A DNA stretch of 64,000 nt, from assembly GCA_905221605.1 (NCBI GenBank), contig CAJNDS010000239.1:64001-128000 (forward strand), written 5' to 3'. The position numbers and the translations under genes were made by a program. The notes beneath the pieces were generated by a model, which saw only the letters and a list, made by a program, of their open reading frames with translations, searched no databases and was not told the origin of the DNA. Numbering within the stretch: the stretch's first letter is position 1; every line of letters starts with the position of its first letter. Source of the DNA: Symbiodinium natans (lineage: Eukaryota; Sar; Dinophyceae; Suessiales; Symbiodiniaceae). Below are positions 50,557 to 62,089 of the stretch, piece after piece.

Positions 50557-52254
50557 CTGTACTACGAAGCCCTAGGGGTTTCGGGGTTCGCCCCCCAGGG
50601 AGTGGTGTTGCCAAGGGGCCTTCTTAGCCTTCTTAGCCTGCGCAGCCTCCGTGGTTTCTTTGCTAGAGGCCCTCAAACCCTAGAAGCCTAAGACCCGAAG
50701 ATCCTAGAACTCTAAGACCCTCATAAGACCTTCAAAGGACTTCAAACCCTAAAACCCTAAGACCCCTAAACCCCCAGAAGCTTAGGGTTCATGGTTTGGG
50801 CCCCTTCGGGTTTAGGGTTCAGGGGCCCCAAACCCTGCAAACCTCACAACCCCTAATCCCTTCAACACTTGAGCACCCTTACAGCCTCGAACCCGAAGCC
50901 TTAAACCAGAGGCCCGTACATTCTTAAGCCCTCGAAACCAGAAGCCTCTAGCCCTCTTACATTCTTGGCCGTTGCCTGGCTCGAAGGAAGTAGCGAGGCA
51001 GCGTTGAAACCTTAAAACCTTCAGCCCTTCAGGCCTTAAAGCCCTTCAACCCTTCAACCCTTAAAACCCCTAAACCCTTCAACCCTTCAACCATTCAACC
51101 CTTAAACCCTTAAGCCCCTGAACCCCTAAACCCTGAACTGGCCCCACAAACCCTCAACCCCCTTATCCCCCGCTCCTTCTCCAGGGCTCCCCAAGCCAGT
51201 TGATGTGAAGAAGCGCAAAGTGAAGGTTAGAGAGGTGAGTAGGATTGAGAAGCTCCCAATACCCATAAAGCAAGCCCTAAACTTATCCCTACTTCCTTAT
51301 CCCTCAGCTCCAAAACCCGAAAATCCTTGACCCCAAGCTCGAAGCCCTCAAGCCCCAAAGCTCTCTCGGCCCCTCTCCCCCTTAAAACCCATAACATGTC
51401 GACTGGCGACTTGCGCGATGCCCTTGCCGAGCTCCTGGGGAAGCTGTGCACCTGGAAGGATCTCAGGACCGGCCCGTGGGGTTTGGGGGGGGGGGGGGGG
51501 GGGGGGGGGTTTGGGTTAAGGGTTTAGGGTTTAGGGTTGTGGGTTGAGGGGTTAGGGTTTAGGGTTTGGGGTTTAGGGTTCAGGGGTTTGGGTCTTGGTG
51601 GCTTGAAGTCGGGTTTGAGGGCCTCGGACTTAGGGTTTTCGGGTTTTCTTTGGTTGAATTTCGTCCGAGGGTTTAGGGTTTTGCTTTAGGTGGGCCTAAT
51701 TTGGGTTTGGGGTTTGGGGTCTTGTGCCCTGGTTTAGATGTAGTTGGGTTTAGGGCATGGGGGAGGGCAAGATGAAGCTGCTGCTGCAAGGCTTAACACC
51801 CCAAAACCCTAAATCCCGAAACCTTGAGCACCCCCAAGCCCCAAAAAGTCAGAACCGGAAGCCCGCAAGCGCCGAGTACCTTCCAAACCCTACGCCCCAA
51901 GCCCTACGAAACCCTGCGCCGGAGGACGCTGGAGAGCGACTCCGGTTCCGACTCACCCTCTGGGCAGTCCGGCAGAGGGTTTTAAAGGGTGTTTGAAGGG
52001 TTTTAGGTTGTTGTTTAGGTTTTGGGGGGTTGGCGTGTGGTGCTTTTTGAAGAGGTTTTTGGATCGTGTAAAGATTTGTTTTAAACGTTGTTTGTAAAGA
52101 GTCTTGGGGGCGTTTGGTGTTTTTTTGTATCCTTTGTTTTTAGGCGTTGGGTCCAGGGTCTTTAGGGTGTTAGGGCTCAGGGTCGAGGCTAGGATGGTTT
52201 GGGCGTTATCCAGCCCTCAAGCTGCATCTCAAGGAAATTAGGGTTCAGGTTTTA

Positions 52255-52406
52255 AACCCAAAACCCTAAACCCTCAACCCTAAATCCTCAACCCTAAACC
52301 CTCAACCCTCAACCCTAAACCCTAAACCCTAAATCCTAAATCCCAAATCCTACATCCCAAACCCCAAGCCCTAAACCCTAAACCCTAAACCCTAAACCCC
52401 AAGCCC
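52255..52406. repeat. CCCTAAA array, degenerate
   Basis: CCCTAAA, CCCTCAA and CCCAAAT units mixed. Confidence 0.9.
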
Positions 52407-54110
52407 TGCACCCGAGAGTGACCGCGGGTGGCCTTGCAGGGAGGGGCCTTGCAAGCCCAAGGCTCGAGCACTGCTTGGAGGGCTCCTTGAAGGCCGACCC
52501 CTGCTACTACTTTGCTGAGGCCTGAAGCTGCACAGGGGCATTTTTTGGGGCTTTAGGGTGTCCAGGTTTACGAGTTTAGAGGCTTTTTCTTGGTGGCTTA
52601 AGGGTTCCCCCCAAAATAGGGTCCGCGTAAGTCCGGGGCCCATGAAGGCCCCTGCAAGCTAAAGGCCCAGAACCGAGCAGCCCCACCAGATGGGGGCTGA
52701 ACTCCTAGGCGCTGTTCGGGCCTCTACATTCTGGTCACATCGCGCTCCCAAGCCTGGAACACCCCCCCCCCCCCCGGAAACCTGCGCTTCAGATGCTGCT
52801 CCCTGGGCCGAGCTGGTTTACACCCGACTGCCCTCAGCCGCCGGACCACGAAGATTTGAGAGCCTACGCCGTTCGAAACAGGAGCCTCGGCTCAGGGCTC
52901 AGGGTTTGGGTCTTCTTGTGTTTTGTAGACAGTGTTCATTACTGATGAAAGGTCTTGTAAGTCATACAAAAACACTTGCATTGAATACTTGACGTGGGGG
53001 CTTCTGGGGGTGGAGGATTGGAGGAGTTTAGAGTTTCAGCTGGGTCACGGCCGCCTTGGCCAGCCACCCCAATTCACCCCCCACATCCAAATGACCAGCA
53101 TCACGAGTACAGCTACGTCACAGCCGCCTTGGCCAATCGCGCCAGTGGCAGGACGGCGAGCATCACGAGCGTCAACTTGGACCCAATCGCCGGTTGAGTT
53201 GGGCAGCCAAAAGATAGATAAGATGCGTCTCGGCCAGCTAGCTTAACTGCCAATGCACAAGGATTTTCACTGGCCGTGGCAGAAGCAATACATTTTGGGA
53301 AGGCATCGCCAATCACGGGCAAAATCGTGCAAATAGCCAAGTGGCAGCGGCAGCAACAGCAGCCACGACGATCACCACCACTCACACACACTGCCCTCGC
53401 CGACTGCCATGGTAGATCATATTGGAATATCCAATATTTGATTCGGGATTGACAGTTAGGGGGACGGACCTGAACGCCAAAACCGTAAACTTCAATAAAG
53501 CCTTTTCAAAGAGCACCAAATCTCCCTCCCCCCTCCTGAACCAGCCGCTGGAACTCAGGGTGCTACCGCGGGGCCTCAAAGAGCGGGTGGTCCTGAACGA
53601 GACTCGGCCCGGACTTCGGGGCTTTTTAAGGAGGTTTAAGGGGTTTTAGGGGAATTCGGGTTTAGGTTCTAGGGTCCGGGCATGGAATGTTAGGTAGGTT
53701 AAGGGTTTTAGGACTCTTTCTTGCCTTATCCCTCAACCCTACGAGGAGCCTGGGGTGCGAGATGGTGTTAAACGACCCTCCAAGCCGAATTATGAAGCAC
53801 TCGAAGCAGCCTCCGCCCCACATCATGGCAAACCCTAAGGCCCAAACCTCAAACCCCAAACCCCGAATCCTGAACCACTTCGGGGCTCTGAGGTCGCGTT
53901 AGGTGCACGGACTGGGGTGGCGCATGAGTACGTTTGGGGTTCTCAGATCAGGGCAGTTCAAGGTGGCTTCCATCTGACTGAGACAGATTTGACCCTTTCC
54001 CTCGCCTGTGGTGCACCTGCTTGGGTGGTGCGCTGAGGTTGCTTGAGCAAGCCAGCTGATTAAGCCTAAAAGGTTTATGTGGGCCCGATACTGCCTATCA
54101 AAAGGTGAGA

Positions 54111-54116
<6 letters not shown>

Positions 54117-54166
<50 letters not shown>
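54117..54166. repeat. (CT)n microsatellite
   Basis: About 24 CT dinucleotides. Confidence 0.95.
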
Positions 54167-54455
54167 GCTCTCTTCCTAACTGTTCACCTGAAGCTGTCCA
54201 TATCATTTTGTCTTGGGGCATGCTTGCCACGTCTGCTGTCGAGGGTTCAATGCTGGGGGGTTTGGGGTAAAACCGTCGGGCTCGAGGCTTGGGTTGGAAG
54301 TCAGGAGGTTTAGGAATCACTTCAGGGTTTAGGACGTAGGGCTCTTCTCAGAAGGTGCCGCTAAGTCATCTTCAGATTCTTGCCAGTCCTGTTTTATCAC
54401 GGTTGCCCGTGCTGACCTGAACCCTAAGCCCTAAAACCCCTTAGCCCTGTCCGAG

Positions 54456-54557
54456 GCGCTGGATGCCGCGCCCGAAGATGCCAGCGCGCGGCTGCGAGAG
54501 GTTTGGACGGACACGGTCCGAAAGCCGCTTTTCTACGGCCGCCTGGCCAAGCCAAGC
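54456..54557 (+). CDS. Candidate exon, unknown protein
   Basis: Strongly coding-like: ALDAAPEDASARLREVWTDT then VRKPLFYGRLAKPS, with GTTGCA as a GT donor after AGC. The exon may start at 54445 (adding LSE). CCCTAAAACCCC text precedes it. The family is not recognised. Confidence 0.45.
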
Positions 54558-56212
54558 GTTGCAGAAAGTTTTGGCGTAATGTTTTCTTCGATGTAGTGCT
54601 ACTTGAGATATGTCCTAGGTCCTAGGTCCTAAGCCTACATGAGTAATTCTGCACTGCATTTTGGGGGGTGGTTCTGCGCTCACCTTTCGAGCCGAGACGA
54701 ACCATCAATTCATAAACCGCCCGAACCAGACTGTGCACGCGGGCAACGATGAGAGGAGGTTCCAGGGTCCCGAAACCCTACACCCTAAACCGAAACCCTA
54801 GGCCGGATAAAGCCTAATCCCCGAACCCTAAACTCCAATTAGAGCATATCCCCTTAGGGTTATTTGTGTGTGCTTCCGTTTTTTTGAGAGTTTTTCGTTC
54901 TCTCGTGAGCAAGCCTCAGAAGCCCTAAGCCCCTGAACCCCAAGGTTTCATCGGATCTTGCCCTGTGTACCCTATGTGTTGTAACTCCGAAGCTTCCGAC
55001 GCGTGAAACCCACACAAGCATTCCGCTGCGCAGGCCCAATTGCACAACGCAAAAACTTTTCCAGAACCGACAGTCGAGGAGTGCAAGCAGTCAGGTTTTT
55101 CATCATCCCTAAGTAAAACCCCGAAACCACCTTCCCAACCCCGTGTGCCCTTGCAGTCTCAGCATTCAAGCTCTGCTTGCAAATGCTGCTTGCAAATGCT
55201 GCTTTAGGGCTTCTCAACCCACTGTGCACAGCTCCGCTGGCGTTCTTGTAAAAGGCGCGAACGCTCACAGAAGCCATGTGCCCCTGCGGTCTCGTTGTTG
55301 TCGGACTGACGTTACACCGACTTAACCAAAAAAAATGTCCGGAGGCACCCCTGAGCCCTAAAACCCTGCAACGCGAACATCCGTATCACCTTAGCAACCT
55401 TCAGGGTTGAACTCTTAGACCCCTTCGGCAAGCATGCCTAGAACATCTTGCGCTCCCTAAGCTTTCTAAACCGCTAAGCCTTTAAAACCTAAGAAGCCTC
55501 TAAACCCCTCGACCGAGGCTATCAGTTGCCGCCTGGGGAGGCTTGTCTGGCAGCCGGTTTCCAACGGCAGGCGCGTCTGTTTCACATGTTCCCGTTTACG
55601 GTTCAGGGATCAAGGCTTTAACCAGGCTTTAGTGGTTTAAGTGATTTAGATCTTTTAGGTCTTGAGAGCTTTAGGGTTTCAGGGTTTTCCGGTTCCAGGT
55701 GTTTAGGGTTTTGGGGCAAGGGTTTTTGGGTTGAAGGAATTCTCGGCACATGTCAGGCCCTTCGCGGTTTCGCAAATTTCCCCCTTGTGGAGCATTTAGG
55801 GGCCTAGGCAGGACCAGAATTTAGAGGACCCATCATAACCTTTAAGCCCCCAACAGTTCCTTTGTTTTCAGAGTTAGGGATTTCGGTCTTGCGATTCAGG
55901 GTGAGCCATTACCAACAGTTGACTCGGCAAGGGCCGCCGCGTCGCGGTGATGCGAGCGCCGCTGGGCCGCAAGCGAGCACTGCAATGGATGTGCGTGTGC
56001 TTTCATGGAGGCTTTTAGTTTCGTGCGGCGCTTGCGCTGGCAGAAATCGTGCGACAGTCGAAGCCTTCTTACGGGGGGGGGGGTTTGACAGGAGGCGTGG
56101 TTGATGTGGCTGCAATCATGGTGGAGTAAGATTCCCACCCGAACTACATTCACTGCTTCCTACTGTCAAAGGGTATCGGTAAGGGCGCGACGAGCACTTC
56201 GCTCTCCTGCTA

Positions 56213-56344
56213 CTGCTCTTACTCTTACTCTTACTCTTACTCTTACTCTTACTCCTACTCCTACTCCTACTCCTACTCTTACTCTTACTCTTACTCTTAC
56301 TCTTACTCTTACTCCTACTCCTACTCCTACTCTTACTACTACTG

Positions 56345-56392
<48 letters not shown>

Positions 56393-56395
56393 CTG

Positions 56396-56488
<93 letters not shown>

Positions 56489-56523
56489 CTGCTGCTGCTG
56501 CTACTACTACTACTACTACGACG

Positions 56524-56578
<55 letters not shown>

Positions 56579-56580
56579 TC
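56213..56580. repeat. CTTACT 6-mer and CTA trinucleotide microsatellite
   Basis: 6-base CTTACT/CCTACT copies to about 56335, then CTA repeats with GCT and GAC interruptions to 56580, followed by decaying CTACCGC units to 56790. The Thr-, Ser- and Val-only ORFs here are artefacts. Confidence 0.95.
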
Positions 56581-56846
56581 ACCTACTGTACCACTTGCCA
56601 CCCACCGACCTGCCAGCTGCCGCCTACCACCTACCGCCTACCGCCTATCGGCTACCCCCTACCTCCCTACCCCCTACCGTCTCCCCTCTCCCGCTTCCCG
56701 CCTCCTACCAACAGCCTACCTAGCAACTAGCACCTAGCACATCCTAGCACCTACCGCCTGCTGCCTACTGCCTACTGCCTACCGCCTACCTACCTTGGAA
56801 CCATCTTGGAGTGGAGTGAGGATGGTCCTGGCCTGGCGCCCCTCAG

Positions 56847-56901
56847 AGTGCCCGGGCAGAGAAGCTTGTGGCTTGCGCCTCAAAAGCCCTCAGCTGGCAC
56901 G
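56847..56901 (+). CDS. Candidate exon, unknown protein
   Basis: After CCTCAG the frame reads SARAEKLVACASKALSWH and ends at the canonical-looking donor GTATGT (phase 1). Confidence 0.4.
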
Positions 56902-57278
56902 GTATGTAGGGAACGCAAGGGAAGCGAAAGTGCTAGACCCCCTCTCTTAGCTCAAACCAAATGACTCAAGCGGCACCCAGTCCAGGTGTCAGGTTTGGGA
57001 TTTAGGGTGTTCACTGGCTGGGGGTTGGACACGGCGGCTGTGATGCTCAAGAGGCCCCCGTTTTGGGTTCTGAGTCTGGTCGCCCCCTCAGCCTCCAACC
57101 CAGAACCCTAACTCCACGCACCCTGAACCTTGTAAACCACAAACCCTATAGCCTTGAGTCCTGTGACACATGAACCCTCCATAGACCCTATAAACCCTGT
57201 AAGCCCCAATTGCCCTATAGACCCTGGAAACCCTATAAACCCTGTAAACCCTAAGCCCCCACCGCCCAAAGGTGCCAG

Positions 57279-57366
57279 GTGGTATTTTGCCACGCGGACG
57301 TGAAGCACCATGACTGCCATGTGGTGGTCTGCGGAGGGCTCCCGCACGAACTTGTACCGTGGCCCA
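57279..57366 (+). CDS. Candidate exon, unknown Cys/His-rich protein
   Basis: After TGCCAG (or from 57272) the frame reads VVFCHADVKHHDCHVVVCGG then LPHELVPWPM. CCCTATAAACCC-type text precedes it and GGGTTTAGGG text follows. The C..H...HH.CH pattern could bind metal, but no family is recognised. Confidence 0.4.
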
Positions 57367-57858
57367 TGGTTTCAGGGTTTAGGGTTTCAGGGTGTCAGGG
57401 TTTTCGGGTTTTTAGGGATTTAGGGTTGAAGGGGTCGGTTTGGAGAGGGTTGATCTTGATTTCGCGTGAGGAAGCACAAGTTTATGGGCTTATGCCCTTG
57501 GAGTCCTTATATACATAGAATATGTATGAGTGGGCAACACCGTCCCACAGCTTTTGGCCACAGAAGCGCCCCTCACATCAACCGATATCCGACAACCTTG
57601 AAGACCTGCACAATGTCCAACACAACCCTAACACCCTGAATCCCGGGAACCCTAATCGCTACATCCTAGCAAGGCCAGAACAGGGCTTCTAAACGCCCCA
57701 CCCTAGTGAACCCGGACTTGGGCCATTCAATCTAGTTGATGTACAACTAGGTAGGCCCTTGGGGATGTTTCATATTTCCCTTCTTGGGCTAAGAATTTGA
57801 TTTTACCCTTTTGGGTTAAGAGGATCATAGCTAGGAATATTTTCCAGAGGGTTTTAAG

Positions 57859-57918
57859 GGCCAGTTGCACAAGGTGCGCCAGCGCATCGAGTCGCTGCTC
57901 TGTGACTACTGGCAGAAG
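57859..57918 (+). CDS. Candidate exon, unknown protein
   Basis: After TTTTAAG the frame reads GQLHKVRQRIESLLCDYWQK and stops at a GC donor (gcagcg) in phase 0; the frame stays open further (AAKPKPMQLE). G-rich TTTAGG text follows. Confidence 0.4.
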
Positions 57919-58104
57919 GCAGCGAAGCCGAAGCCCATGCAGCTTGAAGGAAAGGGTTCAGGGTTGAGGGTTTAGGATCCAGGGTGTAGGGTAGGGTTCT
58001 GGTATAAAGTTGAGGGTACGGCCCTGGGATAGACCTTTCTCACGAGAGTCTCTGGAGGCAAGCCTAGTATGGCAAGATCCTCACTAAAGCCCTGCTGCAT
58101 GGCC

Positions 58105-58310
58105 GCGATTTCTTATCCTTGCGTCAAATCCTCGCATTGTCTTCGCGCTGTCTTCGCGTCTGTGTGTTTGCGGCGTCTTCGCATCGAAGGCCAAGAATCC
58201 GCATCTTCGCGCCCGCGACCACAGAATCATCGTCTTCGCATCTTCGCGGCTGCAGCCACGAATCACCGTCTTTGCGTCTTCGCGTCTTCACGTCTGCGAC
58301 CAAGAAGCTG
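58105..58310. repeat. CTTCGCGTC-type degenerate repeat
   Basis: Irregular repetition of CTTCGCGTCT / CTTCGCATC words over some 200 bp, giving arginine/serine-rich frames on both strands. Confidence 0.6.
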
Positions 58311-58581
58311 GGAAAGGCACTAAAGAATTCAGGTAGCTACTACCCTACGTACAACCCCATCCCCTACACCTTTAAGCCTTTAGGCCCCTAGGCTATCAAA
58401 CCTCCCAAACCCCACCAAACCCATCAAAGGTCTCGGGCTCACTGGGGTTCATCTGGAAGTAATGTTACATGTCTAGGGCGCCCCTAAGCCCCAAACCTTA
58501 AAACCTCAACCGTATCCTCAAGCCCTACACCCCGGACACAGCACCGGAAACCCTCAACCCTGAACCTCTCCCCTCCCACAG

Positions 58582-58676
58582 CAAAAGCACGAAAAAGCCC
58601 AGATCAAAGGTTCGAGGAATTCCTGGAGCTGCTGTTTGCGAAGCTTTCGGCCCCCGCGCCGGGCAGTTGGGAGGAG
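58582..58676 (+). CDS. Candidate exon, unknown protein
   Basis: After CCCACAG the frame reads KARKSPDQRFEEFLELLFAK then LSAPAPGSWEE and ends at GTGGGC in phase 0. It joins in phase to the exon at 59523 (SWEE-EWWGNL). Confidence 0.5.
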
Positions 58677-59390
58677 GTGGGCAGGGAGGCTGAGATAGGG
58701 TTTCGGACGGCTTAATTGTTTAAGGGGTTTCCGGGCTTTAGGGGTTTTAGTTGTTTAGGGGATTTTGGGCTTTGGGGGTTCTAGGGTTTGAGTCTTTTGT
58801 TTTTGGGTTTGGTGGACGACGACGACGAACGCGCTCATTAAGGTTTTTTGTTTTGTCATGACTAGTACTGCATGGTTATCTGCATGTATAGGGTTTATAG
58901 GGTCTCCTGCTCACAATCAGGTTGATAGGATTAACGTGTAATTATGTTGTTTAGGTTTCTAATGAATTTTAAAGGGAGTTTCTGTGATTCAGGAATTGTA
59001 AAAACCAGAGCCGCAAGTCTTTTTGTAGGATGTCTGAGAGTCTTATAAGGGTTCTGTGGCTTGGTGTTGAGCGAAGGGCCCTACGGCCAAAAGGGTTTAG
59101 GCTTTCAGGGATGTGGCCGGGTCTTGGGACAAGAGAGGCAAGATTTGCAGGGCCCTAAACCCCAAGACTTCAAAACCTCAGCGGTGCGCCGCTCAACCCT
59201 GAACCCTTAGCCTTAAAGTCCTACGAGCTCAATGACCTTAATGAGCCATAAGAGCCGATGCAACTCCGACAGCCCTTAAAGTCCTGAAGGGTTTAGAGAT
59301 TTAGGGTTTTAGGGTTCAGGGTTTTAGGGTTCTAGGGTTTTAGGGTTTTAGGGCTTCAGGGAATCAGGGTTTCGGCTCAGCCCTCAAGCC

Positions 59391-59512
59391 CTCAAGCCCT
59401 CAAGCCCTCAAGCCCTCAAGACCTCAAGCCCTCAAGCCCTCAAGCCCTCAAGCCCTCAACCCCTCAAACCCTCAAACCCTCAAACCCTCAAACCCTCAAA
59501 CCCTGAACCCTT
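59391..59512. repeat. CCCTCAAG / CCCTCAAA array
   Basis: CCCTCAAG copies (about nine) turning into CCCTCAAA copies (six), an 8-base relative of the telomere-like unit, directly before the exon candidate at 59523. Confidence 0.9.
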
Positions 59513-59522
59513 TGGGCCAGAG

Positions 59523-59558
59523 GAGTGGTGGGGGAACCTGGTGCGGCCTCCAAGCAAG
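59523..59558 (+). CDS. Candidate exon, unknown protein
   Basis: After CCAGAG the frame reads EWWGNLVRPPSK to a GC donor (gcgcgt) in phase 0; it stays open to TAG at 59583. It fits between exons 58582-58676 and 60975-61037 by phase. Confidence 0.4.
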
Positions 59559-60202
59559 GCGCGTTTTGTCTCGCGGGCGGTTTAGCTGTCGGGGCTTGGG
59601 TTTCTGTTTTTTCCCTAAAATAGGGCTTTCGGGTAGGTTAGGTAGGCTTGTTTGCGGGTTCATGTAGCTTCAACTTTTGTGTAGAGATGTCAGGGCTATC
59701 GGGTCAGCACTTTCCTCGGGCATTCACGGCATTAGGCCCGAATTAAAGCCTAACCACCAGGCCTAGGGTTTAGGGTACCCGAAACTAATTGCCCTGCAGC
59801 GTCCTGTTATGCGCCCACCGCGTGCTTGAAAGCTGATTCCGCAGGGCCCATGCTGTGAACTTGCGGTTTGGGACCCCAAGGCCCTAACCCCTGAATCCCC
59901 AAACCCAAACAGCCTGTATCCCCAAGCCCAAGTTCCCTAAACCCTGCACCCTGAATCCCTAAAACCTACATCCCTAAAGCCCTAAGGAGCTTCCGTCCCA
60001 CACTCATTCCCTGGCTGCAGTAAGACTATGAGTATTGCCAATCTTGGGACCCACCCAAAACCCCACACCCTCAACCCTCACGATTTATGGGTGCCCAGCA
60101 AGGGATCATGAGATAAGATCTGCCCGTGATGTGTTGGGTGTGGGGCTTCCTCCCCCAGTTTAGTACTTGGGCTGCATGCTTGTTGGGCTTAAGATGGCAT
60201 AG

Positions 60203-60290
60203 CGAACCGTAAACCCTAAACCCTAAACCCTGAACCCTGAACCCTGAACCCTAAAACCTAAAACCTAAACCCTAAACCCTAAACACTAAG
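60203..60290. repeat. CCCTAAA / CCCTGAA array
   Basis: Mixed CCCTAAA and CCCTGAA units. Confidence 0.9.
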
Positions 60291-60379
60291 GGCAGCGATG
60301 GTAGGATCGCCCGCCCCCCTTGGCCGTGCGAAGGACCTGCTTGAGGCACCTACGGCCCAGGTGCCTCGGCACGGCATAC

Positions 60380-60479
60380 GGGTGGTTGTCAAACTCATGA
60401 TCCCTTTTAGGGTACTCTAAAATTCGGTGCCGTATTATTATAGGGATCCAAACAGGGACCATCATTTTGACAACCACCC
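60380..60479. mobile_element. Short inverted-repeat element D
   Basis: 100 bp with ends GGGTGGTTGTCAAACTCATG and (reverse complement of right end) GGGTGGTTGTCAAAATGATG, about 25 bp of inverted match. The centre is AT-rich (TTCGGTGCCGTATTATTATA). No coding capacity; MITE-like. Confidence 0.75.
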
Positions 60480-60974
60480 ATATGGGTTTGCAGGGTTTGT
60501 GTAAGGCTTCTACTTATTCGGGCTGGCTGGCCCTATGGGCCTGATGGGTTTTTGTAGAGCGGCTGTTGGGATTTCAGGTCTTGGGATTTTGCGGCCCCTG
60601 GGCAAAAATGGGGGTTCGGGTTGAGGGTTTCTGAAGAGCGTGTAGGCAGTTCTTTGACATCACGCTCCCTTCCGCGCCTGAGCCCTGAAAGCGCACGACC
60701 CTAAGCCTAGGACCTGAACATGAGGGAAGATTTGAGCAAGAATAGGGAGTTAGGGGGGTTGTGGTGTGGGAGAAAGAAGAGGCCGAGGACCCCTTAATTA
60801 GGAAGAGAAGGTACCGAGCAGTTCCGAAAGCCAAAACCATGTGCCATAATTACCCTAGGCCCTAGGCCCTGAAACCCCTGAAACCGCTGAAGCCCCTGAA
60901 CCCCTAGACCCGAAACCCTAAAACCTAAACCCTAAACCCATTTCCCTTCTCGCTCGGGTGAGGCGCCTCCGGAG

Positions 60975-61037
60975 ATCGTGAGGACTGCGACAACATCTCG
61001 CAAGAAGCGGTGCAAGACGATCAAGCGCATCCTGCTT
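60975..61037 (+). CDS. Candidate exon, unknown basic protein
   Basis: After CCGGAG the frame reads IVRTATTSRKKRCKTIKRIL and ends after L at a GC donor (gcgatt), phase 0. CCCTAAACCC text precedes and GGGTTTGAGG text follows. Basic cluster RKKRCK. Confidence 0.4.
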
Positions 61038-61741
61038 GCGATTGAGGGGTTTGAGGCTTTTAGGGTTAAGGGTTGGGGGTTTAAGGCCTTAGGATTTGGG
61101 GGGCCATTAGTCGTCCTAAACCTTAAACCGGCGCCTTGTTTAGGGTTCTTGGCGCCTTGGAAAGGTCACCATGCAAGAGGCTCGATTATGGTGTCTTAGG
61201 GTTTTCTATCCAAACAGCGCCCAAAAACCTTTTTGCTGAAGGTTTCTATGGGCCCTACTAAGCCCTTCTCATCCCTACCCAACCCTACTAAGCACTGTTA
61301 AGCCCTATTAAACCCTAAGCCTGAAGACTCCTAACCCCCCAAACCCTAAACCTAGACCCTAAACGCTGTTTGGAGAAGGCTCCGGGCTGAAGATCCGGCC
61401 GACGAGGACGGCGATGGCTGGGGGCTGAGTGTGGGCCAAAAGCTCCCCAAAATGGTTGGGCATCATGTGCCTTGTTAGGGCCACTATTTCCGTACACTCC
61501 TCATTAAGCGGGTGCGAAATGGCCGCATAAGTTAGGTCAACTCCGATAGCCCTAAACCCTATACCCCCATAAGTAGGCCCGACAAACCCGATGAACCCTC
61601 TGAACCCTAAACCCTATAAACCCTCAACCATATAAACCGATAAACCCCAAACCCTAGAATAACCCTAGCCCTTAACCTTAACACTAACCCAACCATGTTG
61701 AGGGGTTTCTGAGGCGCCCCCTCTCTTATTCCGTTGTACAG

Positions 61742-61788
61742 GCAACGCCCACACCAAGAGTTTTCAATCTTATGTGGGCCGCTGCAAC
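61742..61788 (+). CDS. Candidate exon, unknown protein
   Basis: After TGTACAG the frame reads NAHTKSFQSYVGRCN and meets the canonical donor GTGAGC. The frame remains open beyond (VSRCLHLEMIRGSLG), so the exon could be longer. Confidence 0.35.
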
Positions 61789-62089
61789 GTGAGCCGCTGC
61801 CTTCATCTTGAGATGATCCGGGGCAGCTTGGGGTAGCTCGTTAGAAGTTGGGTCTAGGGTTTTCAGGGTTAGTTGGGGGCTCAGTTTCAGAGCTCAGCCC
61901 CCTAAAGCCTGGACAGCCTGGAGACTTAAAAGCCCTGCGGCAGGGATCCGGCTCACCATGTAGGGTCAGTGTTGTCGATTGTTCTGGCGCCGCGCCGGGC
62001 GCTTCAGATGTCATCTTTGCTCGCAGAAACAATGGAGCCCAAAAGAGTCTGTATGTGGGGTTTAGGATTTAGGGCTAGATGGTAGCTGA

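Larger units (their letters stand above)
50560..54440. other. Tract with weak exon candidates
   Basis: Contains possible + strand exons at 51185-51226 (PKPVDVKKRKVK), 51396-51479 (MSTGDLRDALAELLGKLCTW), 52480-52520 (GSLKADPCYYFAE) and 53540-53612 (PLELRVLPRGLKERVVLNET), each after an AG and followed by G-rich text. 53040-53400 is repeat-free and holds a diverged 74-bp duplication (CCGCCTTGGCCA at about 53050 and 53124). A poly-G run lies at 51485-51510. None of these was joined. Confidence 0.35.

Noticed and set aside
56101-56730. Frames of 138-209 codons made of Thr, Ser or Val
   Set aside because: Translations of the CTTACT and CTA microsatellites in different frames.
59391-59512. CRISPR-like array
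   Set aside because: Units are 8 bp with no spacers; a simple repeat in a eukaryotic nuclear genome.
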